NCBI GenBank assembly: GCA_030549775.1 | Contig: CM060181.1 | Span: 36,581,063 to 36,645,062 of the forward strand | Source: Tamarix chinensis | Lineage: Eukaryota > Streptophyta > Magnoliopsida > Caryophyllales > Tamaricaceae | Length of the DNA: 64,000 bases | Reading direction: 5' to 3' | In this document: piece after piece, positions 35,047-46,856 of the stretch | Numbering within the stretch: the stretch's first letter is position 1 | How the letters are laid out: every line of letters starts with the position of its first letter | Program-made: the position numbers and the translations under genes | The notes under the pieces: generated by a model | Seen by the model: the letters and a program-made list of their open reading frames with translations, nothing else | Database searches by the model: none | Told to the model about the DNA's origin: nothing

Positions 35047-35132
35047 TGGCGGTAACATCCCCAGAATTTACGGTTTTAATTTATGAGTATTGCTTTAAAA
35101 AAAATGTGTAAATTTTGGGGTGTTACACATAC

Positions 35133-35817
35133 ATTGTACTCTTTGGTATTTAGAGCTTAACCTATGTATTTGTGTGGATTTTAAGACTTACAAGAGGATA
35201 TTCTGATTACCTAGGAGTTTCCTAATATGTTCCCAGAGGAGATACTAGGAATGTTGTTGGTAAGTGAGATAGACTTCACCATTGCTTTAGTAATAGGGGC
35301 GGATCAAGTTTCAAAGGTGCCTATGAAGATGGAACTGATAGAGTTGAGAGAGTTAAAGGCTTAGTTAGAAGATTTATTAGCTTGTGGGTACATTCATTTG
35401 AGTGTGTCTCTATAGGGAGCACTAGTTTTGATCATTAAGAAGAAGGATGGGAAGCGTCATTTGTATATAGATTATCGGGGTTTAAAGGAGTTGGCGGTGA
35501 AGAACTACTATCTACTTCCAAGGATTAATGAATTGTTTTATTAGATTTAGGGTGCTTCGATCTTCTCAAAGATCGACTTGAAGCTGGGATATCATCAATT
35601 TTGCATAGCTGAGTTAGACATCATGGAGATAACTTTTAGGATACGATATGGGTACTATGATATTGCGGTGATGCCTTTTGGGCTCACTAATACGCTTAAC
35701 ATCTTTATAGGTTTGATGGTGAGGATTTTTTTGTCATTCCTCGATCAGTTTATCATGGTTTTCATAAATTACATCTTAGTATACTCTCAAAGTGGAGAGA
35801 AGCATGCGTAGGACTTA
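35133..35817 (+). pseudogene. Ty3/gypsy reverse transcriptase (N-terminal two thirds)
   Basis: The plus-strand reading resumes after the family-B LTR: FPEEILGML, DQVSKVPMKMELIELRELKA, LEDLLACGYI, then the RT core KKKDGKRHLYIDYRGLKEL, NYYLLPRI, GASIFSKIDLKLGYHQFCIAE (palm motif A with its aspartate), TFRIRYGYYDIAVMPFGLTN, and FIMVFINYILVYS at about 35752-35787. The last motif is normally VFIDDILVYS, so both catalytic aspartates (DD) have become NY. Three or more stops lie upstream. The frame is cut after SGEKHA by the family-A LTR at 35818. The thumb, connection and RNase H are missing. Confidence 0.88.
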
Positions 35818-36119
35818 TGTAACACGCTAAATTTTTAAACCTAAAATTTAAATGTTTAACCTTTTATCAAAAAAAATTAATCTTTAAATTATTGATTTAA
35901 TTATTTTTATGAACCTTTGACTTACAAAAATACGTAAAATTATTTAATAAATTAATATAATTATTTTTATTATTTTATCTTATTGCTTTAATTAAATAAA
36001 CCTTAAACCCATAATTTTGCCAAAATTATTTTCTTAAAATACTACCCTAATTATTGGATAAAGTAATTTAATATTTTTTCAATAGCCCAATTTTAATCTA
36101 AATTCTAATTTTAGCCCTA

Positions 36120-36555
36120 AATCTATTTTCCTTTTCTTTTCCTTCTTTTCCTTTCCCCTTTTTCATTTTTTCCTTTTCTTCCTTTTCTTTCTTTTCTTTC
36201 CTTCTCCATTCTTCCTTTGGGCCAACCCAAACCATCCCCCTTTTCCTTTCTTTTCTTTTCCCCCGAGCTAGCTAAGGTTTCCCCCTTCCTTCTTTTCTTT
36301 CTTCCCCACACCGACCCAACCTCTCCCTTCTTCTCTTCCTCCTCTCCCGTGTGACCCACTTCCCTCTTCTTCTTCTTCTCTCCCACGCAGCCCACTTCCC
36401 TCTCCTTTCTTCTCCCCCCAACCTAGTTTTCCTTTCCTTTATTCCCCATCTGTACCCCTTTCCAAACATGCCCTATAATTCTCCCCCCTCATACGCCTTA
36501 TCTTCCTCCTACACCCTTTTAAGTCGGTATTCCACCCCCTCTTCCAACTAGAAAC
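36120..36555 (+). repeat. Polypyrimidine segment, first half (family A)
   Basis: C/T-rich text (ttttccttctttcc, ctcttcttcttcttctc), cut by the family-B insertion at 36560. It continues at 46857. Open frames on either strand are compositional. Confidence 0.8.
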
Positions 36556-38194
36556 CCTATGTAATACCCCAAAATTCACTATCTTTAAAAAAATGAAAGT
36601 AATTAAGTTAAAACTTGTAAATTTAGGGGATGTTACTGCTACACTTAGTACCAGACTGGTTCACTTCGACCGTTCCAGTACCAAGTGCTAAGGCTAAAAG
36701 GAATTTAATATTCATTATAAATCAAATCTAATCAAGACTTCAAATAAGCATTAAATGATTGTAAAATAGAAATCAGAGTGCATGACAATGAGTCATAATC
36801 CAGAGTACAGAGTCGGAGTTCCTTAAAAGAAAATAAGTCTAAAAACGTTAAAAATTAAACTTGGTAAACCAAATACAAATGTAAATAACATAAAGAAATA
36901 GAAGAATAAAACTAGGGAAACTGGCCACACCACTCTCAATCCATGAGCCAAAACATGCTCAACACCTGGCCCCTTTGATGCCTCATGAACATCGAAGGCA
37001 TCAAAAAATGCATCACCCACCTACATAAAGTCAGAAGGGCCCTCTACTGGTGGGAATGAGCAACACCCATAAAAAAGGTGATTAGTATACTATGTACTAA
37101 GCAAGGTAACTATGCATTAAGATTAACATACAACAACATATAGTCCAACATGATAACATAATAGCATACGATCATTCAAGTAAATATACAAAGGTCCATT
37201 TATAGTCCGAATTAATGAATTAATTAATCTCCTATCATAACTCATTTCACGCTATGCCTTTTGATCAATCCATGCGAGTACAAAAAGCCCACTATTTTAG
37301 CCGGTGGCTCAGTCATATATAGGACAAGATGTATCTAACCACTATTATAGCTGGTGGATCGATCACATATAAGGTAGAACACCCTAAACACTTTTCCTTA
37401 CTGGTGGATTGGCTTGGTCCCTGCTCGCATGGTATTCCACTGCAAGTACTTAGTGTCTTTTATATGTCTTAGCAAACTTAGGTTTGCTTTATTAAGTTTA
37501 GGATCTCCCACTATTATAACCGGTGGGTCATAAACACATAGGGCATAAAGCTCTTGACCACTATTATAGCCGATCAGACACTTATAGGGTGGAACACCCT
37601 AACCACTATTCCTAATCGGTGTATCGTCTTGGACCCAACTCAATAATCTTTCACCTTAAATGATTAATGTCTTAAGTGTCTGCTCAAAAGTTTCACCCTA
37701 GACATGCATGCCCAACTTTCTCTATGCTTATCTTTTAGAAAGAACCCATCCCACATCATAAGAAGCATGTACCTCCTAACTCGGCCTGACATCCTTGCCT
37801 CCTTACCCTATCTCACACTAAATTCCATCTCCCATGTATGCGGGTCAAGGCCTACTACCTTACACTTCCAAGTCCACTCACCGTCTCACTCCAGGGCTTT
37901 ATTTCGAAACCCTAATTTAGGCCTAAGTGGCCCATCCTACTCCACCTCACACAACCCAAATCATTTTAACACTCCACACATCACAACCTTTAGATTCAAC
38001 CCTCATCATTACACCTAAGGATGGCAATGGGTCTCGGATCCGACCCAGACCCGCTAGACCCGCCTCATTTTTAGTGGGTCTGGGTCCATGATTTTTGGAC
38101 CCGACGGGTCTGGATCGGGTCTGGGTCCACATATACCTTAAAGGGTCTGGGTTTGGATCCAGTTTGAGATCCAAACCCGACCCGCCAGACCCAT

Positions 38195-38222
38195 TTAATA
38201 TATATATATATGTATGTGTGTA

Positions 38223-38275
<53 letters not shown>

Positions 38276-38315
38276 ATATGTATGTATGAATGTATGTATG
38301 TATGTATGTATACAT
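38195..38315. repeat. (TA)n/(TATG)n microsatellite
   Basis: Runs of ta, then tatg/tgta units, within the hAT element. The open frames around 37947-38327 that read as YTYI repeats come from this. Confidence 0.95.
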
Positions 38316-38449
38316 ATATAAATACATACTAATATTATGTTTTTCATTATTGTTTTAATCTTATATAAGCTCCTTATTCATTTTTTTTTAAATTTTATTT
38401 TTGTATGCTTACTTTATAAACAATATGTATAACATTGTATTCTAAAAGC

Positions 38450-38935
38450 TAGGGATATAAATGGGGCGGATTTTACCCGAAATCCGACGGATTTTGTCCA
38501 ACGGATATGGATAAACGAATATGAATACGGATGTGGATGATGGAAAAAAAATACCCGTCGGGTTCAAGTACGGATACGGGTATGGGATATCCATATCCGT
38601 ACCCGTAACCATACCCATATCCATATTTGTACCCATTTACCTGATATATAATTATATTTTTACCCTTAATTTTAAAATAATTATAGTATAAATTAAAGTT
38701 AGAATTATCATTTAGCTTAACTCTAAATAGGCATATCTGTCGGGTGATAGATTTATCCATCGGATAATATCCAGTAACCGGTAAACGGATAATCCGTCGA
38801 GTAACGAATATCCAACGGATACGGATATGGATATGTTAGCGGATATGGATTTAGGTATGGGTAAAGATTAGGGTGCGGATTTTCTTATCGGATACGGATA
38901 CGGATATGGGTATACCCGCCCTGTTTACATCCCTA
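38450..38935. mobile_element. hAT-type MITE nested in a hAT element, TSD ctaaaagc
   Basis: The ends are TAGGGATATAAATGGGGCGG and, inverse from the right, TAGGGATGTAAACAGGGCGG. The perfect 8-bp duplication ctaaaagc lies at 38442-38449 and 38936-38943. At 486 bp it is rich in cggatatgg/ccatatccg repeats and has no coding capacity. Confidence 0.93.
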
Positions 38936-39659
38936 CTAAAAGCATTAAAACACCATTTAAAACATTAATATAACTATTTTAATATATTTATTTTTTCACT
39001 TAGATGATTTTTTTAACAAAAAAATACATATTAAGTTATATAAAACATAAATGTATTTGTATTAGCATAAATTATTAATTATTTAAAAAAAATAACCGGA
39101 CCCATTTAGGACCCGTTTACCCGCTAGACCCGATGGATCAAGATCTGGGGCTGAACTTTTAAGATCCGACGGGTCTGGGTCGGGTCTGGATCTAGGTAAT
39201 ATAAACGGGTCCAGGTCTGGGTATAGCTGGACCCGGTCCAGACCCGACCCATTGCCATCCCTAATTACACCTTACTCCTCAAGCACACTTGTGGTCACAA
39301 AACCCTATGTAGTCACATCAAACCCTAACCGGCCACAGAAAACCCTAGCTTCCTCATTTCCACATGTCACCCCTCTATTTCTCACCTTCCACTTCTTATT
39401 TTTCCATACTAATCATGCTCATCCCTCACATGACAATTTCCACCCTCATCTTGTACTCCACTCACCCTCTTCAAATTCTCTTTTTACCACCTTCTCAGAT
39501 TAGGGTTTTCTCCGAAACCCTAGCTCAGTCTTCTACCTATTCTTATACTGTCCCACGTACTATTTTTCACCTAAAGCCTCCAAACAGCCAACCAACTTTT
39601 CCTTTACCTTCCTCACACCCCAAGTCAACTTTTCATATGCAAATTTTACTCCTATGTAG

Positions 39660-39945
39660 ACTCTAACATTCCCATGCAAACCTTCGAACTTTCTCATGCA
39701 AAACCCTAAACTCCCATGTAAATCCTAGATTCCCCCATGCAAAACCCTATATTCTCCCATACAAAACCATAGATTCGATTCTCCCATACAACACCATAGA
39801 TTAGATTCTCCCATGAAAAACCATAGATTCTCCCATACGAAACCCTAGATTCTCTTATACAAAACCATAGACTCTCCCATGCATAACCACAGATTATTCC
39901 ATGCAAAACCATAGATTATCCCATGCAAACCCTAGATTCTTCCAC
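39660..39945 (-). repeat. CATGCAAAACCCTAGATTCTC minisatellite (left family-B copy)
   Basis: About twelve degenerate units of 20-25 bp built on cccatgcaaaaccctagattctc. Many units contain aaaccctag, the telobox-like word. The inverse matches the gggttttgcatggg sense of 33590-33930. Confidence 0.85.
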
Positions 39946-40440
39946 TATTTTATTTTATTTAAAATCCCCATTTTATTCATCCACCCATGGGCCATTAAAA
40001 TATTTAGGTCAACTCACATCCCTTGGTTAACTTATTTCCCCATTTTCCTTTTTCATCCTTTCCACCCCACCAAACCACATTAAATATCCTCACATGAATG
40101 TCTTAAAGGGTCATAACACATTACATCACATTCCACAACATATACATAGTAACACATACCATATGAAAGCAGATAAGCATACCTCAACTCCTAGCTGCAC
40201 TACACATAAAATAGTTATAACAATAAGCATAATATACATAACATATCATGATATATGGAATACAAGGCACATAAGATACATAACACACATAAGGCCTTAG
40301 TTACACCCTTACCTAATACAACACTGGTCTTGGAGCTCGTTCCTAAGCCTCCTTAGGGCTTTAATTGGTCTCACCTGTAAGAGGAAAAAACTAAAGATTA
40401 GGTTCCCTCCTACTAAAAATACTATTAGCTTTGAATATGT

Positions 40441-42053
40441 GTTAATTTATTATTAGTCACTTAAACTTTTATAAAAAGAAAATTGATTTTCCCAGAATTT
40501 TTACCTAATGGCTTTTTATTAAATGAATTTTAGATAAAATTCTCTTTATCATATTTTAGATATTTTGGGATGTAGAAAAAAAATGCAGCTAGATGACCTA
40601 CCCACCTTCGTCTTTCTCTTCCTTTCCCATTTTTTTTTATTTCTACACAAGAAACCTGTACCCCATGATACCCGTGTTTCGACCATAGCCAACCACCACC
40701 GTACCACACCATAACTCCACCCCTCTCTTCATCATTATCTCGTCTTCATCGCAACAAATTGCCACTAAGCCATTGGTTAATGAATTCCAGCGGCAGTGAC
40801 AATAGCGAGCAGTAGTGGCCAATCAATAACAGCAACCAACAGCCACTACGAGCCCTGCTGACCACCGACAAGTGTTCTTTCACCTACGACAAAGTTCTAC
40901 CAATCCTCAATTACTCTGATTCATTACATTTTGAGTGCTATAAATTATCCAAACCATAACTTTTGAATTCAACTGATTTTGTATATATTGTGTTTAATTA
41001 AGCAAAAGTAAATGTTTAATTATGTATACATGTATGTAATGTATGAATAATTTGGATTGGTTGATTATATGGTATATTGATTGAATTTTAGAAAATTAGA
41101 TTTTTGATGTAGTTGTGTCAAGATTTTTTGTATTTATCCAATTAAAACACTTTAGATATATTGATTATACAATATGCTTTGAAATATAATTAATTTCATG
41201 TCAGAAGTGTTAATTTAAAAAAATTGTGTGAAATTAATCGAAATCAGATTTTTAGTTCAAAAATCTTTTGGATTTAAAAGAAAACTGTTCTGTGAGTCGT
41301 TTTATTAAATTAATTATATAATTTACATTAAAATATGTTCAATTTCAGTTAAAAAATTGTTAATTTAAATTTTTTGGCAAGATTTAATTAGATTTGTATT
41401 TCGGGCCAAAAATCAGTAATTATGTGAAGTTAGATCTTTCTTTTATTGCTTTTGATCAATTAATTATACAATATCTTATAAAATAGATCTAATTGCATTT
41501 ATGGAGATTAAATTTAAAGAAATTAATACAATTTAACTAAATTGTATTTTTTGGCCTAAAACCTTAATATTGAAATAAAGTATGAAATTGGTGTACAGTT
41601 GTTTCTTCTAAAATTGATATTATAGAACTATTTGAAATGACTTCAATTGTATTCTAACACCTGTAATTTTAATTAATTAGTTTGAGTTTTCTAAATTTGC
41701 ATTTTGGGCTTTAAAACCCTAATTTTTAGGATTAGTTTCATAGAATTTAATTGTGTTGATTCTTTTAAATATTAATCAATTGATTTTGATTTTAAATCAA
41801 TTAATTTGAGTTTCTAACTTATTTTTTAGATCAATTATCTGAAATTGATTGCTTTAATATTTTGGGTTGTAAACTATAAATTTTCAAGTAAGTTTTGATA
41901 AATTTACTTATTTTCTATTATTCTATATTTGGATTAATTTTTCCTAACTTCGTTCTATGATTTTCAAAGGTAATCAAGAGAGGTGTGTTAGTGGTTTCCA
42001 AAGCTAGGATTTTCCTTATTCTTATGCTAGGACAACTCAGAAGATAGGTAAGC
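40441..42053. other. Unresolved spacer between two family-B LTR copies
   Basis: It shows no homology to the neighbouring family-B sequence. The plus strand is C/T-rich at 40560-40760, then AT-rich with diverged repeats of about 140-150 bp (41210-41880), each containing a tttngggcc(t)aaaa word, and ends with ...agataggtaagc. That order resembles the first half of a plus-oriented large LTR from another family. It could also be leftover internal sequence of the minus-strand element. No tRNA primer site was found beside 42054 and no gag or pol motif is visible. Confidence 0.4.
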
Positions 42054-42555
42054 TATAACACCTCAAAATTCACTACTTTTTTTTAAAGTGAAAGAATTTA
42101 AAATTTAAAACCCGTAAATTCTGGGGATGTTACCGCCACACTTAGTACCAGATTGATTTTCTCCGACAGTTCTAGTACCAAGTGCTAAGGCTAAGAAAAG
42201 AGTGACATTAAACTCAAACCAACAGTTCATAAAAGAACTAGAAAGATCATACATCAAAAATCAGAGTACGCACAAATAATTATAATTCATATACAAAAGA
42301 GAATTAAGCTTATAACCGATAAAATGCTCATTTAAAATACTCAATACAAGTAATAAATCACAAGAGGGCAAAACTGATACAAAAGAAATAGCAGAAGAAG
42401 ACAAAATAACAAGAAGAGTGAATCCAACCATACTACTCTTAGACTTGGAGCCAAAAATGCTCAATACATAGCTCCGCCTGATGTTTTTCCCACCTGCACA
42501 AAGTTAGAAAGGCCAACTACTCGTAGGAATGAGCAACACCCATGAAAATGGTGAT

Positions 42556-42572
42556 CAGTACGCTACGTACTG
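42556..42572. promoter_or_regulatory. Perfect LTR palindrome (inverted family-B copy)
   Basis: CAGTACG-CTA-CGTACTG, the reverse complement of the 34630-34646 sequence, 502 bp from the LTR 3' end at 42054. The neighbouring ggaatgagcaacacccatgaaa block is conserved as well. Confidence 0.85.
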
Positions 42573-42789
42573 AGTAAGGTAATCGTGTACTAAGGCTAGC
42601 ATACAAAATTCATACAAACAATATATAATAATAAAGGAGCATAAAGTCTAATCCTAAAAGCACAAGATAAATAAATGCTCAGGTGAAATACCAAGATTCA
42701 AATACAGTTCATATTAAATACTTCATCAATCCTTTATCGAATTTAGTTTCACACCATGTTTTTTATCAAATCTATGTCAGTACAGGAAC

Positions 42790-43130
42790 ACCCCACTATT
42801 TTAGCCGGTGAGCCGGTCACTTGCGGGACAATAGTCCACACCACTATTTTTCGTCAGTAGATTGTTCACTTGCGGGACAATAGTTCACACCACTATTTCT
42901 GACCGGTGGATTTGTCTGGTTCCTACTCACATGGTGTTCCACTGTAAGTAATTAGTATCTTTTAAGTGTCTTAGCAAACTATGGTTTGTGTTTATTGAGC
43001 TTAAGGTCAACCCACTATTATTGCCGGTGGGCCGGTTACTTGCGGGACAATAGTCCATACCACTATTTTTCACCGGTGGATCGGTCACTTGCAGAATAAT
43101 AGTCCACACCACTATTTCTGACCGGTGGAT
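42790..43130 (-). repeat. ACCGG/AATAGTGG array (inverse)
   Basis: Six copies of ccactattNNNNaccggtgg, with gggacaatagtccacac spacers, matching the inverse of 34060-34400. The open frame at 42927-43112 is a repeat shadow. Confidence 0.85.
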
Positions 43131-43549
43131 CGGTTTGAACCCGGCTCAATAATCTTTTACTTTAAATGATTAGTGTATTAAGTATCTTATTCAGAAGCTT
43201 TCACCCTAGACATGCATGAATCATTCCCTTTACACTTCACAAATCACAAATCATAAATTCCACCCTCATAATTACATTTTAATCACCAAATACACATGAT
43301 ACCACAAAAACTCTAAGCAGCCACAGCAAACCCTAATTATCCATACTAACCCTAGCTCGGTCTCCTACATACCCTTATATTACTCCATGTACTATTTTTC
43401 ATCCAAAGTGTTCAAACACCCAAACAACACTTACATTACCTTCCTCACATCCCAAACCAACGTTCCATAAGTAAATTTCATGCCCATGCAGACTTTACAC
43501 ATCCATGAAACCTTGCGAACTTTTCATGCAAACCCTAAAACTCCCACGT

Positions 43550-44050
43550 AAAAACCCTAGAATCACCCAAGCAAATTCTAGATTCATCCATACAAAGCCC
43601 TAGATTCCTCCATGCAAAAACCCAAGATTTATTCATACAAAACCCTAAATTCAATCCACACAAAAAATAAGGTTTCTCCATATAAAACCCTAAATTCAAT
43701 CCATACAAACCATATATTAGATTCTACTATATTACACCATAGATTAGATTATCCCATGTCACACCATAGATTAAATTCCCCCATATAAAACAACAAATTA
43801 TATACTACCATATAAAACCATAAATTAGATTCTCCCATACAAACCATAAATTAGATTCTCCTATACAAAAGCATAAATTAGATTCTCATATATAAAACCA
43901 TAAATTAGATTCTCCCACACAAAACCATGTAAAACCATAAATTAGATTCTCCCATACAAACCCACAAATTAGACTCTCCCATATAATACCATAGATTAAA
44001 TTCTCTCACACAAAACCATGCAAAACCATAAATTAGATTCTTCCATGCAC
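43550..44050 (-). repeat. ATACAAAACCATAAATTAGATTCTCCC minisatellite
   Basis: About eighteen units of 25-35 bp occupying the same LTR position as 39660-39945, but with a diverged unit in which ccctagattc has mostly become cataaattagattc. Confidence 0.85.
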
Positions 44051-44539
44051 AACCATAGAATCTCCCACTCTTTTATTTTATTTAAAATCCCCATTTTATT
44101 CTTCCACTTGAGGATCATTAAAATACTTAGATCAACTCACGTCCCTTAGTCAAATTAATTCCCCATTCTCCTTTTTTATCCTTTCCCCCACACAAACCAT
44201 TTTAACATCCTCACATGCATGTCTTATAGGGTCACAACACATAACACCACATTTGACAATATTTCATCACATATACATGATACACATGCCATACAAAAAC
44301 ATACTTCAACTCCACTTCATACCACATACAAAATAATTATAATGATAAACATAGGATGCATATAATGCACATCAACAAACAATAGGCCTTAGTAACACCC
44401 TTACCTAAAACAACACCGGTCTTGGAGTATGCTCCTACGCCTTCTTCGGGCTTTGACTGGTCTCACCTATATGAGGGAAGAACTAAAAATAGATTCCCTC
44501 CTACAAAAATACTATTAATTACTAACTTATTCTAAGACT

Positions 44540-45156
44540 AGGCTTTTGATAAAATAATAAAATATTAATAATAAAAATGACATTAACTAATTACTATCTT
44601 GCTAAAGATATAGGAAATAATAGAAATATTATAAAAGTTGATAATATAATGTTGAAGACTTTGCCCTAATAATAATAATTATGATATTAAAAAAAATAAT
44701 TAAGATACTAAAAATAATAAGAATGATAATATTAATAAGAATAAGAATAATAATAGTAAAAATAATAATAAAAAAGGCATTACTCAAAAACAAAGTGAAA
44801 TAAGGGCTTTAGACCCTTAACCAAAATAATACTAATAATAACATTAGTAAAATAAATAACAAAATTTAGTAATAATAATAATAATAATGAAATAGAAATA
44901 ATAATAATGATGAAAACCATAATAATATTGCAAAAATGATAATAATCATAATAGTAAGGATAATATTTGAAGATAAAATTAAGTAGGGTTTCTACCTCAC
45001 ATTAAATAATAATAATAATAATAATAATAAATTCTAATGATAAAAATAATGATAATGTTAATAATAATAAGACTTGATATTTATAATACCACTACTACAA
45101 TTCAAAATAGGCATAATAGAGTTTCAGCCCTATATAGAATAATAATACCAACAATG

Positions 45157-45192
<36 letters not shown>

Positions 45193-45350
45193 GCAACAAC
45201 AACAACAACAACAACAACAACAAAAAGAATAATAATAATAATAATAATAATATAACCAAAATAAAAAAATAGAATAGGGCTTCGGCCCTCAATAGCAATA
45301 ATAATACAAATATTAGTAATAGTAGTAGTAGTAGTAGTAGTAATAAATTC
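44540..45350. repeat. TAA/CAA microsatellite cluster
   Basis: Dense aataat runs with (TAA)n at about 45005-45030, 45155-45190 and 45230-45250, (CAA)n at 45192-45222 and (TAG)n at 45318-45342. The Ile- and Leu-repeat open frames at 45037-45352 are artefacts. Confidence 0.95.
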
Positions 45351-46856
45351 AAAATAATGAAAATATAATAAAATAAAATATAATAAAGCTTGTATAGATA
45401 GTGTTTAAGGGTTGAGAGGGTTTAGGGTGCCACCTTGGGTTGGTGGTGACAGGCGGCACTAGCAGTGGTGCACGGCGGCGATGGCGGTGGCCAAAAAAAG
45501 AGAAGAAAAGAGAGAAAGTTGAGTGCTGGGAAAAGGAGAGGGAGAAAGAGGGTGGGAGTTGGGGTGTTTATGGTTACCTAGATGGAGAGTAGTAGAATGA
45601 GGGTGGAGATGCATGGTGGTGATTGTGGTGGCCAAAAGGGAAGGAAATGAAGAAAGGGAGGAGAAGGAGGAAGAGGAAAAGAAGGGTAGGGGAAGGTAGA
45701 GGGGAATCAGTAGAGCAGGTTGGGAGGTATAGGAGGCGGTGGTTATGGCGAAAGTGGTACCTAATGGTGGTGTGAAGGGTAGCGAAAGTGAAAGGAAGGG
45801 CTGATCGAGGAGGTAACTTTGCACCGCCGGGGTGGCTCGTGTAGGGAAAATTGAGGGAGAAGGGAGGTATAGTTAGGTAGAGGGTGGTGTAGGGAGTTCT
45901 TAGGTGGAAGGCTTGGGTGGAGGTGTTGGTTGATGGCAATAGGGCTCACGTCTAAAAGGATGGTGGCGCATGAGGAGTGATTTCTAGGTTCTGGGGAAAA
46001 AGACTTGAGTCTAAGCTGGTTAGGGGTTATTTATAGAGCTAAAGGGAAGAGATAAGGTCAAAGGGGTGATGGGAGAAGAGCGCAGGTGAATTAGGGTTCA
46101 CCGGCGGTGACCGTAGGCTAGTGCATGACTGTGTCATGGCCAATGATTAACTAGGGAAAAAGTGGAGATAGTGCGAGAAGAGAGGGAAGTAGGTTGGGTC
46201 AAGGTGACTGGTGAGTCAAGGGGAGGAGAGAGGAGAGGAAATTTCCAATCAATGGGGCACGATCGGCGGTGAAAAACCAGGGAGGTAGGGCATTACAAGC
46301 TGCGATGGGGGAGAAGAAGAATGAGGAAGAAGAACGTGGGTGAACCAGCGGCTGGGGAGAAAAGAAAGAACCGGACTGGGGATGGGGAGAAGAAAGAAAA
46401 CATAGCGTGCTGGGTTGTCGAAGGAGAAAAGAAGGAAACAAAGAATTGGGCCACAGACAGGCCTAGGTCAGGATAGAGGAAGAAAAAGGAAAGAAGAAGA
46501 GGGAAAAAGGAAGAAAAAAGAAAGAAAGAGAAAGGAAAAGGGAAAAATAAAAATAGGTGGGTTAGGATATTTGGATTATTTTGGTAATTTGGGGTATTTA
46601 AAAATAATAATATTTAAATAAAATAATATTAAATTCCCTTTTTAGGCTAATTTAGGATTTTTGAAAGGTTTTTCCTAAATTTCATTTTAATTAGCAAATT
46701 ACCCAAACTTTTCCTAATTAAAATATTTATTATTTTCCTCTTAATTATCCCTAATTAATTCCCTTTTATTTTAATAAAAATATTTTATTAAATTATTTTC
46801 CCTATTAAATCCTTATTTGGCTAAAATTTCTACAATTAGAGTTTTAAGGCATTTTA

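Larger units (their letters stand above)
28396..35127 (+). mobile_element. Solo LTR, family B, carrying a CACTA element; TSD catac
   Basis: It starts TGAAATGCCCCGAAATTT and ends AAATTTTGGGGTGTTACA, so the termini are near inverted repeats of each other. catac occurs at 28391-28395 and 35128-35132, and the gypsy pol reading continues on both sides. Without the CACTA element and its 3-bp duplication it is about 4.23 kb. Its start (400 bp) and its end match, inverted, the LTR at 42054-46856. It has no gag or pol. It contains a C/T-rich and CpG-rich block, a GTTAGGGTTTGCATGG minisatellite, the AATAGTGG array, the perfect palindrome and the terminal inverted repeat. Confidence 0.88.
38016..39263. 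mobile_element. hAT-type non-autonomous element, TSD attacacc
   Basis: The ends are TAAGGATGGCAATGGGTC and, inverse from the right, TAGGGATGGCAATGGGTC. The perfect 8-bp duplication attacacc lies at 38008-38015 and 39264-39271. The terminal 150 bp on each side are rich in gggtctgggt/acccagaccc words that can fold back. A TA/TGTA microsatellite lies at about 38195-38315. There is no transposase. A second hAT-type element sits inside it at 38450-38935. Confidence 0.93.
36560..40440 (-). repeat. Family-B LTR, 3' part only (left copy)
   Basis: It aligns in order with 42054 to about 44520: the terminal inverted repeat (near 36640-36690), the palindrome region (about 37080), the AATAGTGG array inverted (37300-37620), the minisatellite (39660-39945) and the block gccttagttacacccttacc-taa...ggtctcacctgtaagagg (40290-40385). 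The match ends near 40440. A hAT element is inserted at 38016-39263. Confidence 0.8.
36560..46856 (-). mobile_element. Inverted family-B insertion with two LTR copies, TSD cccta
   Basis: cccta lies at 36555-36559 and 46857-46861, and the C/T-rich family-A sequence continues across it. The left end reads TGTAATACCCCAAAATTCAC, the inverse of a family-B 3' end. The right end, inverted, reads TAAAATGCCTTAAAA, matching the family-B start at 28396. Inside are a partial LTR (36560 to about 40440) and a complete one (42054-46856) in the same minus orientation, separated by about 1.6 kb of unmatched sequence. This fits a retrotransposon with most of its interior and part of its 3' LTR deleted, but see the unresolved spacer. 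Confidence 0.8.
42054..46856 (-). repeat. Complete family-B LTR (4.8 kb)
   Basis: The left end reads TATAACACCTCAAAATTCAC (inverse 3' end) and the right end is the inverse of TAAAATGCCTTAAAACTC (5' end). In element orientation it has the AT-rich start, C/T-rich segment (46550 to 45400), TAA-rich microsatellites, ggagcatactccaagaccgg-type block near 44420, minisatellite, AATAGTGG array (42790-43130), perfect palindrome (42556-42572) and terminal inverted repeat (about 42145-42190). Open frames 45459-45949 (minus), 46199-46441 (minus) and 46415-46621 (plus) are low-complexity. Confidence 0.85.

Noticed and set aside
45037..45352. Isoleucine/threonine- or leucine-repeat peptides
   Set aside because: Direct translations of TAA, CAA and TAG microsatellites.
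45459..45949. Minus-strand Ser/Pro/Leu-rich open frames as genes
   Set aside because: They are the C/T-rich segment of an inverted family-B LTR and overlap each other in different frames.
42054..46011. An independent insertion with target duplication taagc (42049-42053 and 46012-46016)
   Set aside because: The sequence before 46012 does not resemble an LTR terminus, and the alignment with 28396-35127 runs straight through that point. A 5-base match is expected by chance.
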